The translations under genes were made by a program, and so were the position numbers. From Planococcus kocurii (GTDB taxonomy: Bacteria > Bacillota > Bacilli > Bacillales_A > Planococcaceae): a stretch of DNA of 64,000 bases. The stretch spans positions 186,001 through 250,000 of the forward strand of contig NZ_CP013661.2 in the NCBI RefSeq assembly GCF_001465835.2, read 5' to 3'. Shown in pieces: positions 25,973 through 34,515 of the stretch. Under the pieces are notes generated by a model that worked only from the letters and a program-made list of their open reading frames with translations, had not been told where the DNA came from and made no database searches. Position 1 is the first letter of the stretch; every line of letters starts with the position of its first letter.

Positions 25973-27332
25973 GAGTAGCCCCCGCTTCCTTCACTTTTGC
26001 AGCAATTTCCTGTACGAATGCATCAATCTCTTCTTTAGTTCGTTGTTCCGTAACCGCAACTAGCATATGATCTTGAAATTCATCAAAGCTGAGCCCAAGG
26101 TCATAGCCTCCGATCATGCCTTTTTCAAATAAGCGGTCATTTAACTGCTTAACAGGTTCTTCAGTTTTAACCACGACTTCGTTAAAGTGTGCGCCTTCAA
26201 ATGCAATTTCAAGACCTGCTTTTTTCAATTGTTGTTTCATATAATGTGTCTTTGTGATATTTTGTTTTGCAATTTCTTGCGTCCCCACTTTGCCAAGTGC
26301 GGTCATAGCAACAGAAGCCGCTAATGCGTTTAACGCTTGGTTTGAACAAATATTTGATGTCGCTTTATCACGACGAATATGCTGTTCACGTGCCTGCAAT
26401 GTTAAAACAAAGCCACGACGACCTTCTTCGTCTGTTGTTTCACCGACCAAACGGCCTGGAACTTTACGCATTAATTTTTTTGTTACAGCAAAATAGCCAC
26501 AATGAGGTCCACCGTATGCTTCAGGAATACCAAAAGGCTGTGCGTCTCCTACTGTGATATCTGCCCCAAGTTGACCTGGTGAAGTTAATGCACCAAGCGC
26601 TAATGGATTTGAGGAAACCGCTAGTAATGCGCCTGATGCGTGAACAATCGGCTCAATTTCTTTCAAGTTTTCAACCTGTCCGAAAAAGTTCGGGTATTGA
26701 ATCATCACTGTTGCAACGTTTTCATCCATCATTTCTTGTAATGCGTCTAAATCTGTATGCCCATCTTTTAATGGAATCTCAATAACTTCAATCGACTGAC
26801 CAAGAGCATACGTACGGACAACGTCACGTGATTCCGGATGAACTGCACGTGACACAAGGATTTTCTTGCGCTTTGTGTGTCCTGCAGCAAGCATACCCGC
26901 TTCGGCAAGCGCTGTACCGCCGTCATACATAGACGAATTAGCAATATCCATGCCCGTCAATTCACTAATCATTGTTTGGAATTCAAAAATAGCTTGTAAT
27001 TCCCCTTGTGAGATTTCTGGCTGATACGGTGTATATGCTGTATAAAACTCAGAGCGCGAAATGACGTGATCCACAATAATTGGCTTGTAATGGTCATATA
27101 CGCCTGCACCTAAAAACGACGCATAGCGGTTCGTATCAGCATTTTGAGCAGCAAGCTGTGCCAATTCTTTCGTTAACGAAGATTCTGATTTGGCGGCCTT
27201 AATGTTGTATTCACCTTTAAAGCGCACGTTTTCCGGAATGTCCGAGAATAATTCATCGATTGAGTTGATGCCGATCGTTTCCAGCATTTCTTTTTCGTCT
27301 TGAGCCGTCATTGGTAAATAGCGATGTTTCAT
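25965..27332 (-). CDS. gcvPA: Glycine dehydrogenase (decarboxylating) subunit 1
   Basis: About 455 residues, the N-terminal half of P-protein, with the type I/PLP fold but lacking the PLP lysine, which is in GcvPB. The conserved start MKHRYLPMT, the [10 protein letters not shown] and [16 protein letters not shown] segments and [20 protein letters not shown] are typical. I chose the ATG at 27332 because AAAAGGGGA sits nine bases before it and homologues begin MKHRYLP; a frame-open ATG at 27353 lies inside that ribosome-binding site. It follows gcvT after 28 bases and overlaps gcvPB by eight. Confidence 0.96.
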   Translation of the reverse strand: MKHRYLPMTAQDEKEMLETIGINSIDELFSDIPENVRFKGEYNIKAAKSESSLTKELAQLAAQNADTNRYASFLGAGVYDHYKPIIVDHVISRSEFYTAYTPYQPEISQGELQAIFEFQTMISELTGMDIANSSMYDGGTALAEAGMLAAGHTKRKKILVSRAVHPESRDVVRTYALGQSIEVIEIPLKDGHTDLDALQEMMDENVATVMIQYPNFFGQVENLKEIEPIVHASGALLAVSSNPLALGALTSPGQLGADITVGDAQPFGIPEAYGGPHCGYFAVTKKLMRKVPGRLVGETTDEEGRRGFVLTLQAREQHIRRDKATSNICSNQALNALAASVAMTALGKVGTQEIAKQNITKTHYMKQQLKKAGLEIAFEGAHFNEVVVKTEEPVKQLNDRLFEKGMIGGYDLGLSFDEFQDHMLVAVTEQRTKEEIDAFVQEIAAKVKEAGATHA

Positions 27333-27360
27333 TGAGCGCTGTCCCCTTTTCAAGTTAAAT

Positions 27361-28461
27361 TTAGTTGGATCGTTTATAAAATGGCGTTTGTACTGTTGTT
27401 GCTTTTAGTCGTTTGCCGCGAATTTCAACTTCTAATTCAATTCCGAGTTCAGCATAGTCACTTGAAACTAGCGCTAACCCGATATTCTTCTTAAGTGTTG
27501 GCGATTGAGTACCAGTTGTCACTTCGCCAATTTTTTGATCTCCTGCATATACCGTATAGCCATGACGCGGAATGCCTTTGTCAATCATTTCAATACCTAC
27601 TAATTTACGTGGCACTCCTGCTTCTTTTTGAACAGTCAATGCTTTTTTACCAATAAAATCTTGCTCTTTTTTCAATTTCACAACAAAATTAATACCGGCT
27701 TCTAGTGGCGTTATGTCTTTAGTCAATTCTTGGCCGTATAAAGCAAGGCAGGCTTCAAAGCGCAATGTATCACGTGCACCAAGACCTACAGGCACAATAC
27801 CTTCTGGTTCACCTTCAGACAAAATTTCATCCCAAAGAACAAGTAGAGATTCGGGAGCTGCGTATAGTTCAAAACCATTTTCGCCCGTGTAACCAGTGCG
27901 CGACAAAATCACTTGTTGTCCCGCAACTTCAATATCTTGTTTAAAGCGGAAAGGTTTAATGGCTGAAAGATCTTCTTCTGTTAAACGCTGAAGTACCTTT
28001 TCAGCTAAAGGACCTTGCAGAGCCAATAAACCATAGCGTTCAGAGGCATTATCCAATATAACGTCACCCGTTTTCACTTTTTCCATCCATTCAAAATCCT
28101 TCTCTATATTAGAGGCATTCACAACCAATAAATAATGTTGATCTGCTAACTTATAAATTAGCAAGTCATCTACTGTGCCACCGTCTTCGTAACACATTGC
28201 TGTATATTGCGCTTGCCCATCTTGAATTTTAGAGACATCATTTGTGACAAGGTGTTGAAGATAGTCTAAACTATCTGCTCCTGTGACAAAAATTTCACCC
28301 ATATGTGACACATCAAAAAGACCTGCTTTTGTTCTAACTGCTTCATGTTCTTCTTTAATGCTCGAAAATTGCACGGGCAGTTCCCAACCGCCAAAATCAA
28401 TTGTTTTGCCACCATATTTCGAATACGTTTCAAACAGAGGTGTACGCTTTAACTGTGCCAA
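27361..28461 (-). CDS. gcvT: Aminomethyltransferase (glycine cleavage T-protein)
   Basis: 366 residues. GcvT transfers the aminomethyl carbon from GcvH to THF, making 5,10-methylene-THF and ammonia. Features are [16 protein letters not shown] at the N-terminus, [13 protein letters not shown] near 45, and [14 protein letters not shown] with the folate-site region near 190. It starts at TTG, with AAGGAGG seven bases upstream, and there is no ATG alternative. It is the first gene of the operon, directly behind the glycine riboswitch. Confidence 0.96.
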   Translation of the reverse strand: MAQLKRTPLFETYSKYGGKTIDFGGWELPVQFSSIKEEHEAVRTKAGLFDVSHMGEIFVTGADSLDYLQHLVTNDVSKIQDGQAQYTAMCYEDGGTVDDLLIYKLADQHYLLVVNASNIEKDFEWMEKVKTGDVILDNASERYGLLALQGPLAEKVLQRLTEEDLSAIKPFRFKQDIEVAGQQVILSRTGYTGENGFELYAAPESLLVLWDEILSEGEPEGIVPVGLGARDTLRFEACLALYGQELTKDITPLEAGINFVVKLKKEQDFIGKKALTVQKEAGVPRKLVGIEMIDKGIPRHGYTVYAGDQKIGEVTTGTQSPTLKKNIGLALVSSDYAELGIELEVEIRGKRLKATTVQTPFYKRSN

Positions 28462-28520
28462 TGATTTTCCTCCTTATTTCTCAACTTCCTATCGGCCAGT
28501 TCCAAGAGACATCTGGGCAC

Positions 28521-28564
28521 GAAAAAAGGACAGAGATTTCCCTCTAGAGGGAAATCTCTGTCCT
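28521..28564 (-). terminator. Expression-platform terminator of the glycine riboswitch
   Basis: Bases 28527-28564 form a perfect 38-base palindrome (19-base arms beginning AGGACAGAG), followed on the minus strand by TTTTTTC. The first arm includes the AGGACAGAGA that also closes aptamer 2, so glycine binding should prevent this hairpin and let gcvT be transcribed. Confidence 0.9.
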
Positions 28565-28720
28565 GGAACCTGAAAGTTTACCGTAATGGCTTTCCTCGTT
28601 GGTAGCTGACATGCAGCATTCTCCAGAGATGCGTCCTGTCCGAGTCTTTTTGCCTGAGAGATTCATAACTTCTGTTATTTGCTCCTTCGGCGACGCTTCC
28701 GCGTTCTCTCCTCGTACAAT
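28528..28720 (-). promoter_or_regulatory. Tandem glycine riboswitch of the gcvT operon
   Basis: On the minus strand aptamer 1 shows GAGGAGAGAACGCGGAAGC, GCCGAAGGAGCAA and CTCTCAGGCAAAAAGAC, ending in GGACGCATCTCTGGAGA. After a short linker aptamer 2 shows ACCAACGAGGAAAGCC and AAACTTTCAGGTTCCAGG, closing with ACAGAGA. This is the canonical two-aptamer glycine riboswitch. It is an ON switch for glycine cleavage. A TATACT -10 candidate lies about 50 bases further upstream (near 28768); the promoter call is weak. Confidence 0.93.
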
Positions 28721-28831
28721 CATCCGCCCAAATCAAAATTGATTGGTCCAAACCGTTATACAGAATAGTATAACTTTGAATATATCCTAACATTGATCGT
28801 CAGAAAGCGCAATCTTTTTTCTTTAATAGGA

Positions 28832-28879
28832 CAAAAGGCGAATGATTTGATTTTAATTAATAAAATCATTCGCCTTTTA
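28832..28879. terminator. Bidirectional hairpin at the 3' end of aroK
   Basis: AAAAGGCGAATGATTT and AAATCATTCGCCTTTT pair around an AT-rich loop. The right arm includes the last aroK codons and its stop. T-runs follow on both strands. Confidence 0.8.
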
Positions 28880-29378
28880 AACGTTTTACTTGAAAAGCAG
28901 CATATTGTGTAATTTGTCGTAACGTTCGAAATTCGGTACGAATCGTGATATGCGCCGTCTGCTTATAATCACGATAGCGGGCTTTATGCAATTCCTCAAT
29001 TTCTTCGCGAGTCGATTGGCGGACAATCGGACGGTTCGGATCCCTATGAATACGCCGCCAAATTTCCCGAAACGGGGCATCTAAAAACAACACCAAGCCT
29101 GTGTTTCTCATGATTTTTTGATTAGCTTTTCGCATGGTGACGCCACCACCTGTAGAGATGATGCAATGATCATTTTTAAAATTTTGCAAAAATTTCGTTT
29201 CTAGTTCCCGAAAATATTCTTCGCCATGCTCTTCAAAGATTTCCGGAATCGTTTTGCCTGTCTGACGAACAATTTCCTTGTCCATGTCATAGAAGGGCAG
29301 TTTTAACAGAAAGCTTAGCCTTCTGCCGACCGCGCTTTTTCCGCAGCCCATAAATCCAATCATATATATTCTGTTCAT
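28866..29378 (-). CDS. aroK: Shikimate kinase
   Basis: 170 residues. A P-loop GFMGCGKSAVGRRL lies near residue 9, DMD (YDMDKEIV) binds Mg and shikimate, FRELE holds the shikimate-binding Arg, and STGGGV forms the next conserved loop. DPNRPIVRQ is the lid region. It phosphorylates shikimate in aromatic amino acid synthesis. I place the start at the ATG at 29378 with GGTGGG before it; a longer frame to 29426 overlaps comGG and is unlikely. It follows comGG closely in the same direction. Confidence 0.93.
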   Translation of the reverse strand: MNRIYMIGFMGCGKSAVGRRLSFLLKLPFYDMDKEIVRQTGKTIPEIFEEHGEEYFRELETKFLQNFKNDHCIISTGGGVTMRKANQKIMRNTGLVLFLDAPFREIWRRIHRDPNRPIVRQSTREEIEELHKARYRDYKQTAHITIRTEFRTLRQITQYAAFQVKRLKGE

Positions 29379-29400
29379 CCTACCCACCCGATACTTACCT

Positions 29401-29604
29401 CTACTCAGGTATTTTATTTTGCTCAAATTCCTTTAGTAGTTGTATCGTAGCATGTCTATGCGCATTTTCCAAACCATCATACGTTTTATATTGGATGGAA
29501 TAGAGCGCTAAGGTATGAGATAACAGCAGCAAAGCAAACATGAAAAAGACGATTGCAATTGGATAAACAGCCCCTTTTTCATTTTTTAGGCTGCGTAAAA
29601 ACAT
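29401..29604 (-). CDS. comGG: Competence pseudopilus minor protein ComGG
   Basis: 67 residues, shorter than the roughly 120 of B. subtilis ComGG. It begins with a charged stretch (FLRSLKNEKG) then AVYPIAIVFFMFALLLLSHTLAL, a type-IV-pilin-like transmembrane helix, and a short helical tail. Assignment rests mainly on its place as the last gene of comGA-GG, and its start overlaps comGF by 26 bases. ComGG is a minor pseudopilin needed for DNA uptake. The short length could mean a reduced C-terminus. Confidence 0.75.
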   Translation of the reverse strand: MFLRSLKNEKGAVYPIAIVFFMFALLLLSHTLALYSIQYKTYDGLENAHRHATIQLLKEFEQNKIPE

Positions 29605-30022
29605 ATTCGGCCTCTTCCGTGTTTCCGCTCAAGAATTCGGTCTGAACCTTCAGCTTGTTACCGACCAGCGTAAAATGACTCTGACGAACACGAGTTAACA
29701 TCACCTCATGACCTTTTCTATTTTTTTGTTTGCGAATCATATCCGTGTAGAGTTCAATGTCAAATTCCTCCCCCATTTGGGCAATACGAATCCCACTGCC
29801 TCCATTGATAATTTCAATCGCGTCACTATGATTTAAATAACTTTGTAAATCAATCGCGAAAAGCTGCCATTCTGCTCTATGAGGATCCAAGTCTTTCGCA
29901 AAACCAATAGCGAAGCCGAAAAACAACACAATTAGCGGCAGCATCAACAGCAATACCAGCAAATCAAAAATAGCTGTCAAAAATGAAAATCCTTTTTCAT
30001 CTAGCCGAACTACTCGATGCAT
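29579..30022 (-). CDS. comGF: Competence pseudopilus minor protein ComGF
   Basis: 147 residues. A short basic leader (MHRVVRLDEKG) is followed by FSFLTAIFDLLVLLLMLPLIVLFF. The usual Glu at +5 of the mature prepilin is replaced by Thr. A soluble C-terminal domain follows (about 45-147). It aligns with ComGF by position and general pattern (EWQLFAIDLQSYLNHS, and GHEVMLTRVRQSHF). It overlaps comGE by 13 bases and comGG by 26, so the operon is tightly coupled. Confidence 0.85.
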   Translation of the reverse strand: MHRVVRLDEKGFSFLTAIFDLLVLLLMLPLIVLFFGFAIGFAKDLDPHRAEWQLFAIDLQSYLNHSDAIEIINGGSGIRIAQMGEEFDIELYTDMIRKQKNRKGHEVMLTRVRQSHFTLVGNKLKVQTEFLSGNTEEAEYVFTQPKK

Positions 30023-30327
30023 AGTTGTTCACGCTCTCCTTTATAATCTGCATAATCAACACATAACTGATCGGTCATTTGCCAACTATAGACAATGCCA
30101 TTAACAATGCGCTGCCCTTGAATTACACCCGTCGAGATTTCTCTTGCTGCTTCATGTAAGGTTTCATAAGCGCTAACGCGTTCTTTTTTTACTTGGAGAC
30201 TTTGCTGAACTCCTATCATCACTGGAAGTAAACTACCGAAAATGATGAATACGATGGATAGGCTAACCATAGTTTCTGCCCAAGAAACTCCTCTATCATT
30301 CAGAAAACACCACTCTCCCTCTTCCAA
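30010..30327 (-). CDS. comGE: Competence pseudopilus minor protein ComGE (start uncertain)
   Basis: Mature prepilin sequence VSWAETMVSLSIVFIIFGSL follows a Gly, with Glu at +5 as prepilin peptidase requires. The start is a problem: no in-frame ATG or GTG lies close upstream of the leader LNDRG. Options are TTG at 30327 (13-residue leader, GGTGG six bases upstream), CTG at 30303 (five-residue leader, GAGGGAGAG upstream) or a distant ATG at 30399 that would add an unpilin-like 38 residues and overlap comGD by 104 bases. I give the TTG coordinate. The C-terminus has two Cys (QLCVDY, EQLCIE). Confidence 0.78.
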   Translation of the reverse strand: MEEGEWCFLNDRGVSWAETMVSLSIVFIIFGSLLPVMIGVQQSLQVKKERVSAYETLHEAAREISTGVIQGQRIVNGIVYSWQMTDQLCVDYADYKGEREQLCIE

Positions 30328-30733
30328 GATGAACCACCAATGCCTTTTCTCCGCGACTCGTCGCAAAACGGAACGTTCCAGACTGAACGACTGAGCCATT
30401 TGAATTGAAATAAATTTCAGTAAGGTTACTCGTTTTCTTCAAAGACACCGACACTGGCATCTTTCTGGACACAACGACCATTTGAAGATCTGTAAATATT
30501 TCGTACGTCCCTTTCTCTTCCCTAAAAATAATTTTTGCCGTTTTCCCTAAAGAATAGCTTTGACTTTGGGCAAAATAGATATCTTGTTGAAGAATATTAA
30601 AAAATTGTTGTTCTTCTTTTTGAGTAGTGAAAGCTTGGTAGCTTGGAATCAGAATAGAAACAATCGTCATTAAGACAGTAAGCACCAGCAACATTTCGAG
30701 TAAAGTAAACCCGCATTCTTTAAGGTTTGACAG
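30296..30733 (-). CDS. comGD: Competence pseudopilin ComGD, apparent CTG start
   Basis: With a start at CTG (30733-30731) the protein is 145 residues and begins SNLKECGFTLLEMLLVLTVL, a textbook prepilin leader with cleavage after the Gly and Glu at +5. An in-frame TGA lies two codons upstream of the CTG, and no ATG, GTG or TTG occurs between that stop and the cleavage site. The first ATG (30694) would delete the processing site. GGGGTGG stands six bases before the CTG. The rest is a standard ComGD body (about 30-145). It overlaps the comGC end by 14 bases. Confidence 0.85.
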   Translation of the reverse strand: MSNLKECGFTLLEMLLVLTVLMTIVSILIPSYQAFTTQKEEQQFFNILQQDIYFAQSQSYSLGKTAKIIFREEKGTYEIFTDLQMVVVSRKMPVSVSLKKTSNLTEIYFNSNGSVVQSGTFRFATSRGEKALVVHLGRGRVVFSE

Positions 30734-31034
30734 ACGTCACCACCCCATCAACTGCAATACTTATCACGTCGCCATTTGGACAATCGGTTTCTCCAGTTTT
30801 TAAATAACCTGCTGATACAAGCTGCGGCAAAGTCGGAATTACCTTTAAGTCCATTCGATAGGATTCAACTTGGCCTTGAACCATCTGCACAAATGCTTTA
30901 CACCCTTTTTCATCTACTGCTGATGATTGTTTCGTAACGTTTGGAATAGCGATTGCAATTAGCACCGTAATAATTAACATAACAATTAGCATTTCAATTA
31001 ATGTAAATCCTCTTTGATTTTTTAATAATCGCAT
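30720..31034 (-). CDS. comGC: Major competence pseudopilin ComGC
   Basis: 104 residues. Leader MRLLKNQRG is followed by FTLIEMLIVMLIITVLIAIA, the canonical class III signal cleaved by ComC with Glu at +5. Two Cys (EKGCKAF, ETDCPNG) may form the intramolecular disulfide known in ComGC. It is the main subunit of the DNA-uptake pseudopilus. The ATG at 31034 has a perfect GAGGAGG; a TTG at 31049 is inside that site and not the start. A 147-base broken copy lies at 24070-24216. Confidence 0.95.
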   Translation of the reverse strand: MRLLKNQRGFTLIEMLIVMLIITVLIAIAIPNVTKQSSAVDEKGCKAFVQMVQGQVESYRMDLKVIPTLPQLVSAGYLKTGETDCPNGDVISIAVDGVVTSVKP

Positions 31035-31045
31035 GTTTTTCCTCC

Positions 31046-32089
31046 TCAAATGGTGTGGACTAAGTTATACATCGGCATCAAGATTGCTAAATATGCGCCT
31101 ACAATACAGACCGCAATCATAATAAAAAAACTCGGCTGGATAATCCGCAATAATTGTTGTGTTTGCAGTTCAATACGCTCCATTAATACTTCGCTGTAAA
31201 GAATTAGTTCTTTGCCCAAATAACCGGTCATTTCACCGTGATGAACAAAAGCAGCCATATCCTTCGAGACAAACGAAAAACGATGGAGCGATACAGAAAA
31301 AGTTTGTCCCATCATCAATTCTTCATGTGATAACCGAGTCATAAATTGAATAATCTTATGGTAGTTCTGACGCTGCAGCAAATCGAGTGATTCTTGCATG
31401 GAAATGCCGCTGTGTAACAAAGTGCCGAGTTCTCGAGCCAATAGGTGTGACCAGTACAACTTCACAAAGCTTCTAATGACTGGAATGGCCAGCAACCAGT
31501 TAATTTGACGCTGAACTGGCTGTTTTTTCAGCAATAGCCTGAATACGTATATCGAAAAGGCCGCTATTGCAAAAAACGCAATGAAGAAATCCGGCAGACT
31601 AAGCAAATAAGCAGGAATTCCCGTTTCTCCATCTCCTGACTGCAATGATTTCATCATTGCCGTTAAATTCGGCACATAACTGGTCCGAAAAAATAAAAAT
31701 AGAATTGAAGTAAAAATCAGCAAAGAGACAGGATAAATTAAAATATTTTTCAATTTTTTCTGCACTTGCTCCGTGCGTGCAAAACTCTTTGCAATACTGT
31801 CTATCGATTCCGGTAATCGCCCATGATATTCTGCGATTTCCACAGGAAATAATACATGATCCTTAAATCCCAAAAACTTTAGGATTTCAGCAGCATTACC
31901 GCCTCCTTTTAAGATACCCGTCATTCCGTTCAAGGTTTCTTCAAATTTCGACGTATGCATCGGCAACAATAACGTCAGCGCAACTGGTAGTAAATAGCCC
32001 TCTTTCATTAAAACTGCGAGACGCGTTAGAAATTGCTCACGGTCACGAAGACGAATCTTGTCGGAGCGCATAAGAAGCTTGAATCGCAC
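31046..32089 (-). CDS. comGB: Competence type IV pilus platform protein ComGB
   Basis: About 347 residues of the GspF/PilC family, the inner-membrane platform of the pseudopilus machine. Two GspF domains are visible (about 15-140 and 210-340) with transmembrane segments ILIYPVSLLIFTSILFLFF, FFIAFFAIAAFSIYVF and FFIMIAVCIVGAYLAILMPM. I choose GTG at 32089 because GAAGGGGTG sits seven bases before it; an ATG at 32068-32071 has no such site. It overlaps the comGA 3' end by 47 bases. Confidence 0.92.
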   Translation of the reverse strand: MRFKLLMRSDKIRLRDREQFLTRLAVLMKEGYLLPVALTLLLPMHTSKFEETLNGMTGILKGGGNAAEILKFLGFKDHVLFPVEIAEYHGRLPESIDSIAKSFARTEQVQKKLKNILIYPVSLLIFTSILFLFFRTSYVPNLTAMMKSLQSGDGETGIPAYLLSLPDFFIAFFAIAAFSIYVFRLLLKKQPVQRQINWLLAIPVIRSFVKLYWSHLLARELGTLLHSGISMQESLDLLQRQNYHKIIQFMTRLSHEELMMGQTFSVSLHRFSFVSKDMAAFVHHGEMTGYLGKELILYSEVLMERIELQTQQLLRIIQPSFFIMIAVCIVGAYLAILMPMYNLVHTI

Positions 32090-33086
32090 CAATTTTCACC
32101 CCTTCCCGAATCTGCCCACTAAATGACAGAGAATCTGGCAATGCATAGGGTTTTTTCAAACTCGCTGACAGTAGAGCATCTTGTAATCGTTCACCTTCAA
32201 GGATTTCATACAGTGCACGGTGACAAGGTTCTGATTGTTTACTATCAGAAAACGTCGGAATTATTTTCTGAGCAGATACCGCCACTAAAGTCTGTGACAT
32301 GTCTTCAAAAGAGACACCCAAATCATGCAATCGGTGTAGACAGCCAACAGAATGCCTAGCGTGAATAGTGGAAAAAACCAAATGACCTGTTAAAGCTGCG
32401 CGTACCGCAATTTGAGCCGTCTCGGCATCACGTATTTCCCCAATCATAATAATGTCAGGATCATGCCTGAGAATCGCTTTTAACCCTGCAGCATAGCTAA
32501 GACCTGCTTTTTCATTAACTTGAATTTGCAAAATTGCTTGATTTTTTCGTTCCACAGGATCCTCAAGCGTGATGATGTTACGGTTCAACTTTTCAGCACA
32601 ATGTTTTAGCAACGCGTATAAAGTGGTTGATTTGCCACACCCAGTTGGGCCGGTTAGTAAAATAAGCCCTTGAGATGCCTCGGCCAATTTCTCTAATAAC
32701 CGAGCCGAGTCACGAAAAGCAGCCAGCTGATGAATGGATTGAGCATTGTCGTCTGCCATGATTCGTATAACAATGCTTTCTTTCGTTAACACAGAAGGCA
32801 AAGTGGAAATTCGAAAATAATGAGATTGTTCGTTAATGGAGAGTTCGAATGAGCCAGTTTGGGGTTTTCTTCTTTCACTCATGTCTAAAAGGGATAAATA
32901 TTTGAAATAAGCAATCATGCGATCACCCAAATCAAAGGGGAGTTGTGTTACTTGCCGCAGGTTCTGGAACGAGCGATACGACACAGTATAGCAGGATGGT
33001 TCGGGTTTAATATGAATGTCCGTAGTATCATTTTTTGCCGCATCGTGCAAAAGGTCTACACAGCGACGTTCGATAATCGATTGCAT
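32043..33086 (-). CDS. comGA: Competence type IV pilus assembly ATPase ComGA
   Basis: About 347 residues of the GspE/PilB secretion ATPase family, which drives pseudopilus assembly for DNA uptake. Walker A is GPTGCGKSTTLYALL near residue 133, the Asp box is ITLEDPVE, Walker B is IIMIGEIRDAETAQIAVRAA, and the His box is TGHLVFSTIHAR. It lacks the four-Cys zinc motif of PilB and is short, as in Bacillus ComGA. The ATG at 33086 has GGAGGTG upstream. First gene of the seven-gene comG operon. Confidence 0.96.
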   Translation of the reverse strand: MQSIIERRCVDLLHDAAKNDTTDIHIKPEPSCYTVSYRSFQNLRQVTQLPFDLGDRMIAYFKYLSLLDMSERRKPQTGSFELSINEQSHYFRISTLPSVLTKESIVIRIMADDNAQSIHQLAAFRDSARLLEKLAEASQGLILLTGPTGCGKSTTLYALLKHCAEKLNRNIITLEDPVERKNQAILQIQVNEKAGLSYAAGLKAILRHDPDIIMIGEIRDAETAQIAVRAALTGHLVFSTIHARHSVGCLHRLHDLGVSFEDMSQTLVAVSAQKIIPTFSDSKQSEPCHRALYEILEGERLQDALLSASLKKPYALPDSLSFSGQIREGVKIGAIQASYALRQDSSS

Positions 33087-33136
33087 ATCCACCTCCAGTT
33101 TCGGTTTGAACAAAGGCTGCCGCTCTGTTCCCCCAT

Positions 33137-33189
33137 AGTATAACTAGCTCTTTTTAAGAAAGAAATAGTTTTTGTCAAAATAAAATTTT
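33137..33189 (-). promoter_or_regulatory. comG promoter region with ComK-type AT box
   Basis: AAAA-TAAAA-TTTT at 33177-33189 fits the ComK half-site AAAA-N5-TTTT exactly. A one-mismatch second box (AGAA-ATAGT-TTTT) sits at 33161-33173, but the gap between boxes is three bases, not the usual 8, 18 or 31. A TATACT -10 element lies at 33137-33142. No good -35 is present, as expected for an activator-dependent promoter. Confidence 0.5.
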
Positions 33190-33326
33190 GACCTCCGAAT
33201 TCGGGCTAAATCTCATATTTGAAGGGATTTATTTTTCTGTCGAAGAACAGGTTCGTATATTTTTTTGAAATACTCAAGCGCTCTCACCCGTACACGTGTT
33301 TGTCACAAAGAAAGATGAACTCGCTG

Positions 33327-33356
33327 TTTACACAATCACTCTGTTTCCTATATAAT
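33327..33356 (+). promoter_or_regulatory. Sigma-A promoter of yqgY
   Basis: TTTACA at 33327-33332 and a perfect TATAAT at 33351-33356 with an 18-base gap lie 42 bases before the yqgY ATG. The 311 bases between comGA and yqgY hold this and the comG promoter; nothing else is seen. Confidence 0.65.
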
Positions 33357-33397
33357 GAATGAGAGATTATTGTGTTGTGGCAAAGGAGGGATTACCC

Positions 33398-33640
33398 ATG
33401 AATAATATGTTCAAATTAATGGGATGGTGGACTGGTATATTTGCAGTTCTCTTTTATGTAGGCGATATGGTCGAAGTATCATTATTAATGGTCGCTAACA
33501 CCGGATTTTTTGTTCTTCTTGGATTTTTAAATATTTCTGAACGCATGTATTTGTATATTTTTGGCGCCTACCTAACAGTATTTTTCGTAGGCTTCACGTA
33601 CTACTCAACGTTCATCCACATTCCTGGTGCTGGACATTAA
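33398..33640 (+). CDS. yqgY: DUF2626 small membrane protein (YqgY)
   Basis: 80 residues, hydrophobic nearly throughout, with about three membrane segments (GWWTGIFAVLFYVGDMV, LLMVANTGFFVLLGFL, MYLYIFGAYLTVFFVGFTYY). It matches the DUF2626 family, which in B. subtilis is YqgY, also beside comGA. Function unknown. The ATG at 33398 has AAAGGAGGG seven bases upstream, which settles the start against an earlier in-frame ATG. Its own promoter and terminator make it monocistronic, divergent from comG. Confidence 0.88.
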   Translation: MNNMFKLMGWWTGIFAVLFYVGDMVEVSLLMVANTGFFVLLGFLNISERMYLYIFGAYLTVFFVGFTYYSTFIHIPGAGH

Positions 33641-33651
33641 TCAACACGAAT

Positions 33652-33700
33652 AAAAAACAAAAGGTGTATCGGATTTTTCCGATACACCTTTTGTTTTTTT
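33652..33700 (+). terminator. Terminator downstream of yqgY
   Basis: ACAAAAGGTGTATCGG pairs with CCGATACACCTTTTGT around ATTTTT, followed by TTTTTT. The A-run on the left makes it usable on the other strand too, for the convergent yqgX. Confidence 0.92.
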
Positions 33701-33726
33701 GTAAACTCTAGCAAATCTTCGTCTCT

Positions 33727-34365
33727 TTACAACCCAGTAAGGAATGGATTGCTGTTCATTTCTTGCTCAGGGGTCGTTTCCGGGCCGTGACCAGGATAAA
33801 GGATCATCTGTTTAGGAAGTGTCAACAAGGAGTCTTGAATGGATTTCAGAAGCTTTTTCTCAGAACCGTCTATTAAATCCGTACGACCGATACTGCCATG
33901 GAAAATGGTATCGCCAACAATTGCAAAGCCTTCGTCGCCAAATGAAAAACTGACGCTGCCTGGAGAATGCCCAGGGGTATGAAAAACATCAATTTCGAAA
34001 GAACTAATCTGCAACTTTTTTTCATTTGTCAGCAAAATATCTGCGTCTTTAATTCGGTAATCAGGCACAGCTGGATATTTCCCTGAACCATTTAAATTGG
34101 GTCGGCTCAACCACTCTTTCTCCAAGTCGTGCAGATAAACTGGGATTGAATACCTGTCACGGATGTCGTCAACTGCTCCGATATGGTCAAAGTGAGCATG
34201 AGTCAGAAGGATAGCAATTGGTTTGAAGTTTTTCTTTTTTACCACTGCTTCAATTTTTGCACTTTCTTCTCCCGGATCAAAAATTAGGCATTCTCTCTGG
34301 TCATTCGATATGATATAACAATTGGTTTGAATGGGTCCTAACTCTAATTGATCTATTTTTAACAT
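33727..34365 (-). CDS. yqgX: Metallo-beta-lactamase-fold hydrolase, glyoxalase II-like (YqgX)
   Basis: 212 residues. The MBL signature THAHFDHIGAVDDI near residue 57, the later His in HTPGHSPGSVSF, the bridging Asp in VGDTIF and YPGHGPET are all present. Such enzymes hydrolyse thioesters such as S-lactoylglutathione or the bacillithiol equivalent; the true substrate is unknown. GGAGGTG stands six bases before the ATG at 34365, so the frame-open GTG nine bases earlier is part of the ribosome-binding site. It converges on yqgY. Confidence 0.88.
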   Translation of the reverse strand: MLKIDQLELGPIQTNCYIISNDQRECLIFDPGEESAKIEAVVKKKNFKPIAILLTHAHFDHIGAVDDIRDRYSIPVYLHDLEKEWLSRPNLNGSGKYPAVPDYRIKDADILLTNEKKLQISSFEIDVFHTPGHSPGSVSFSFGDEGFAIVGDTIFHGSIGRTDLIDGSEKKLLKSIQDSLLTLPKQMILYPGHGPETTPEQEMNSNPFLTGL

Positions 34366-34515
34366 TTTCTTCACCTCCCTTCAATTATAACATGCTGTTC
34401 TCTCCATACTGTCAAGATACGGACACTTTTTATCCTCGACAAAACAGCTGATTATCTTTACAATATAAAGAGAACAAAGCGGCACTGGCTGTTAAAGTTG
34501 AAGGGAGTGTCATCG

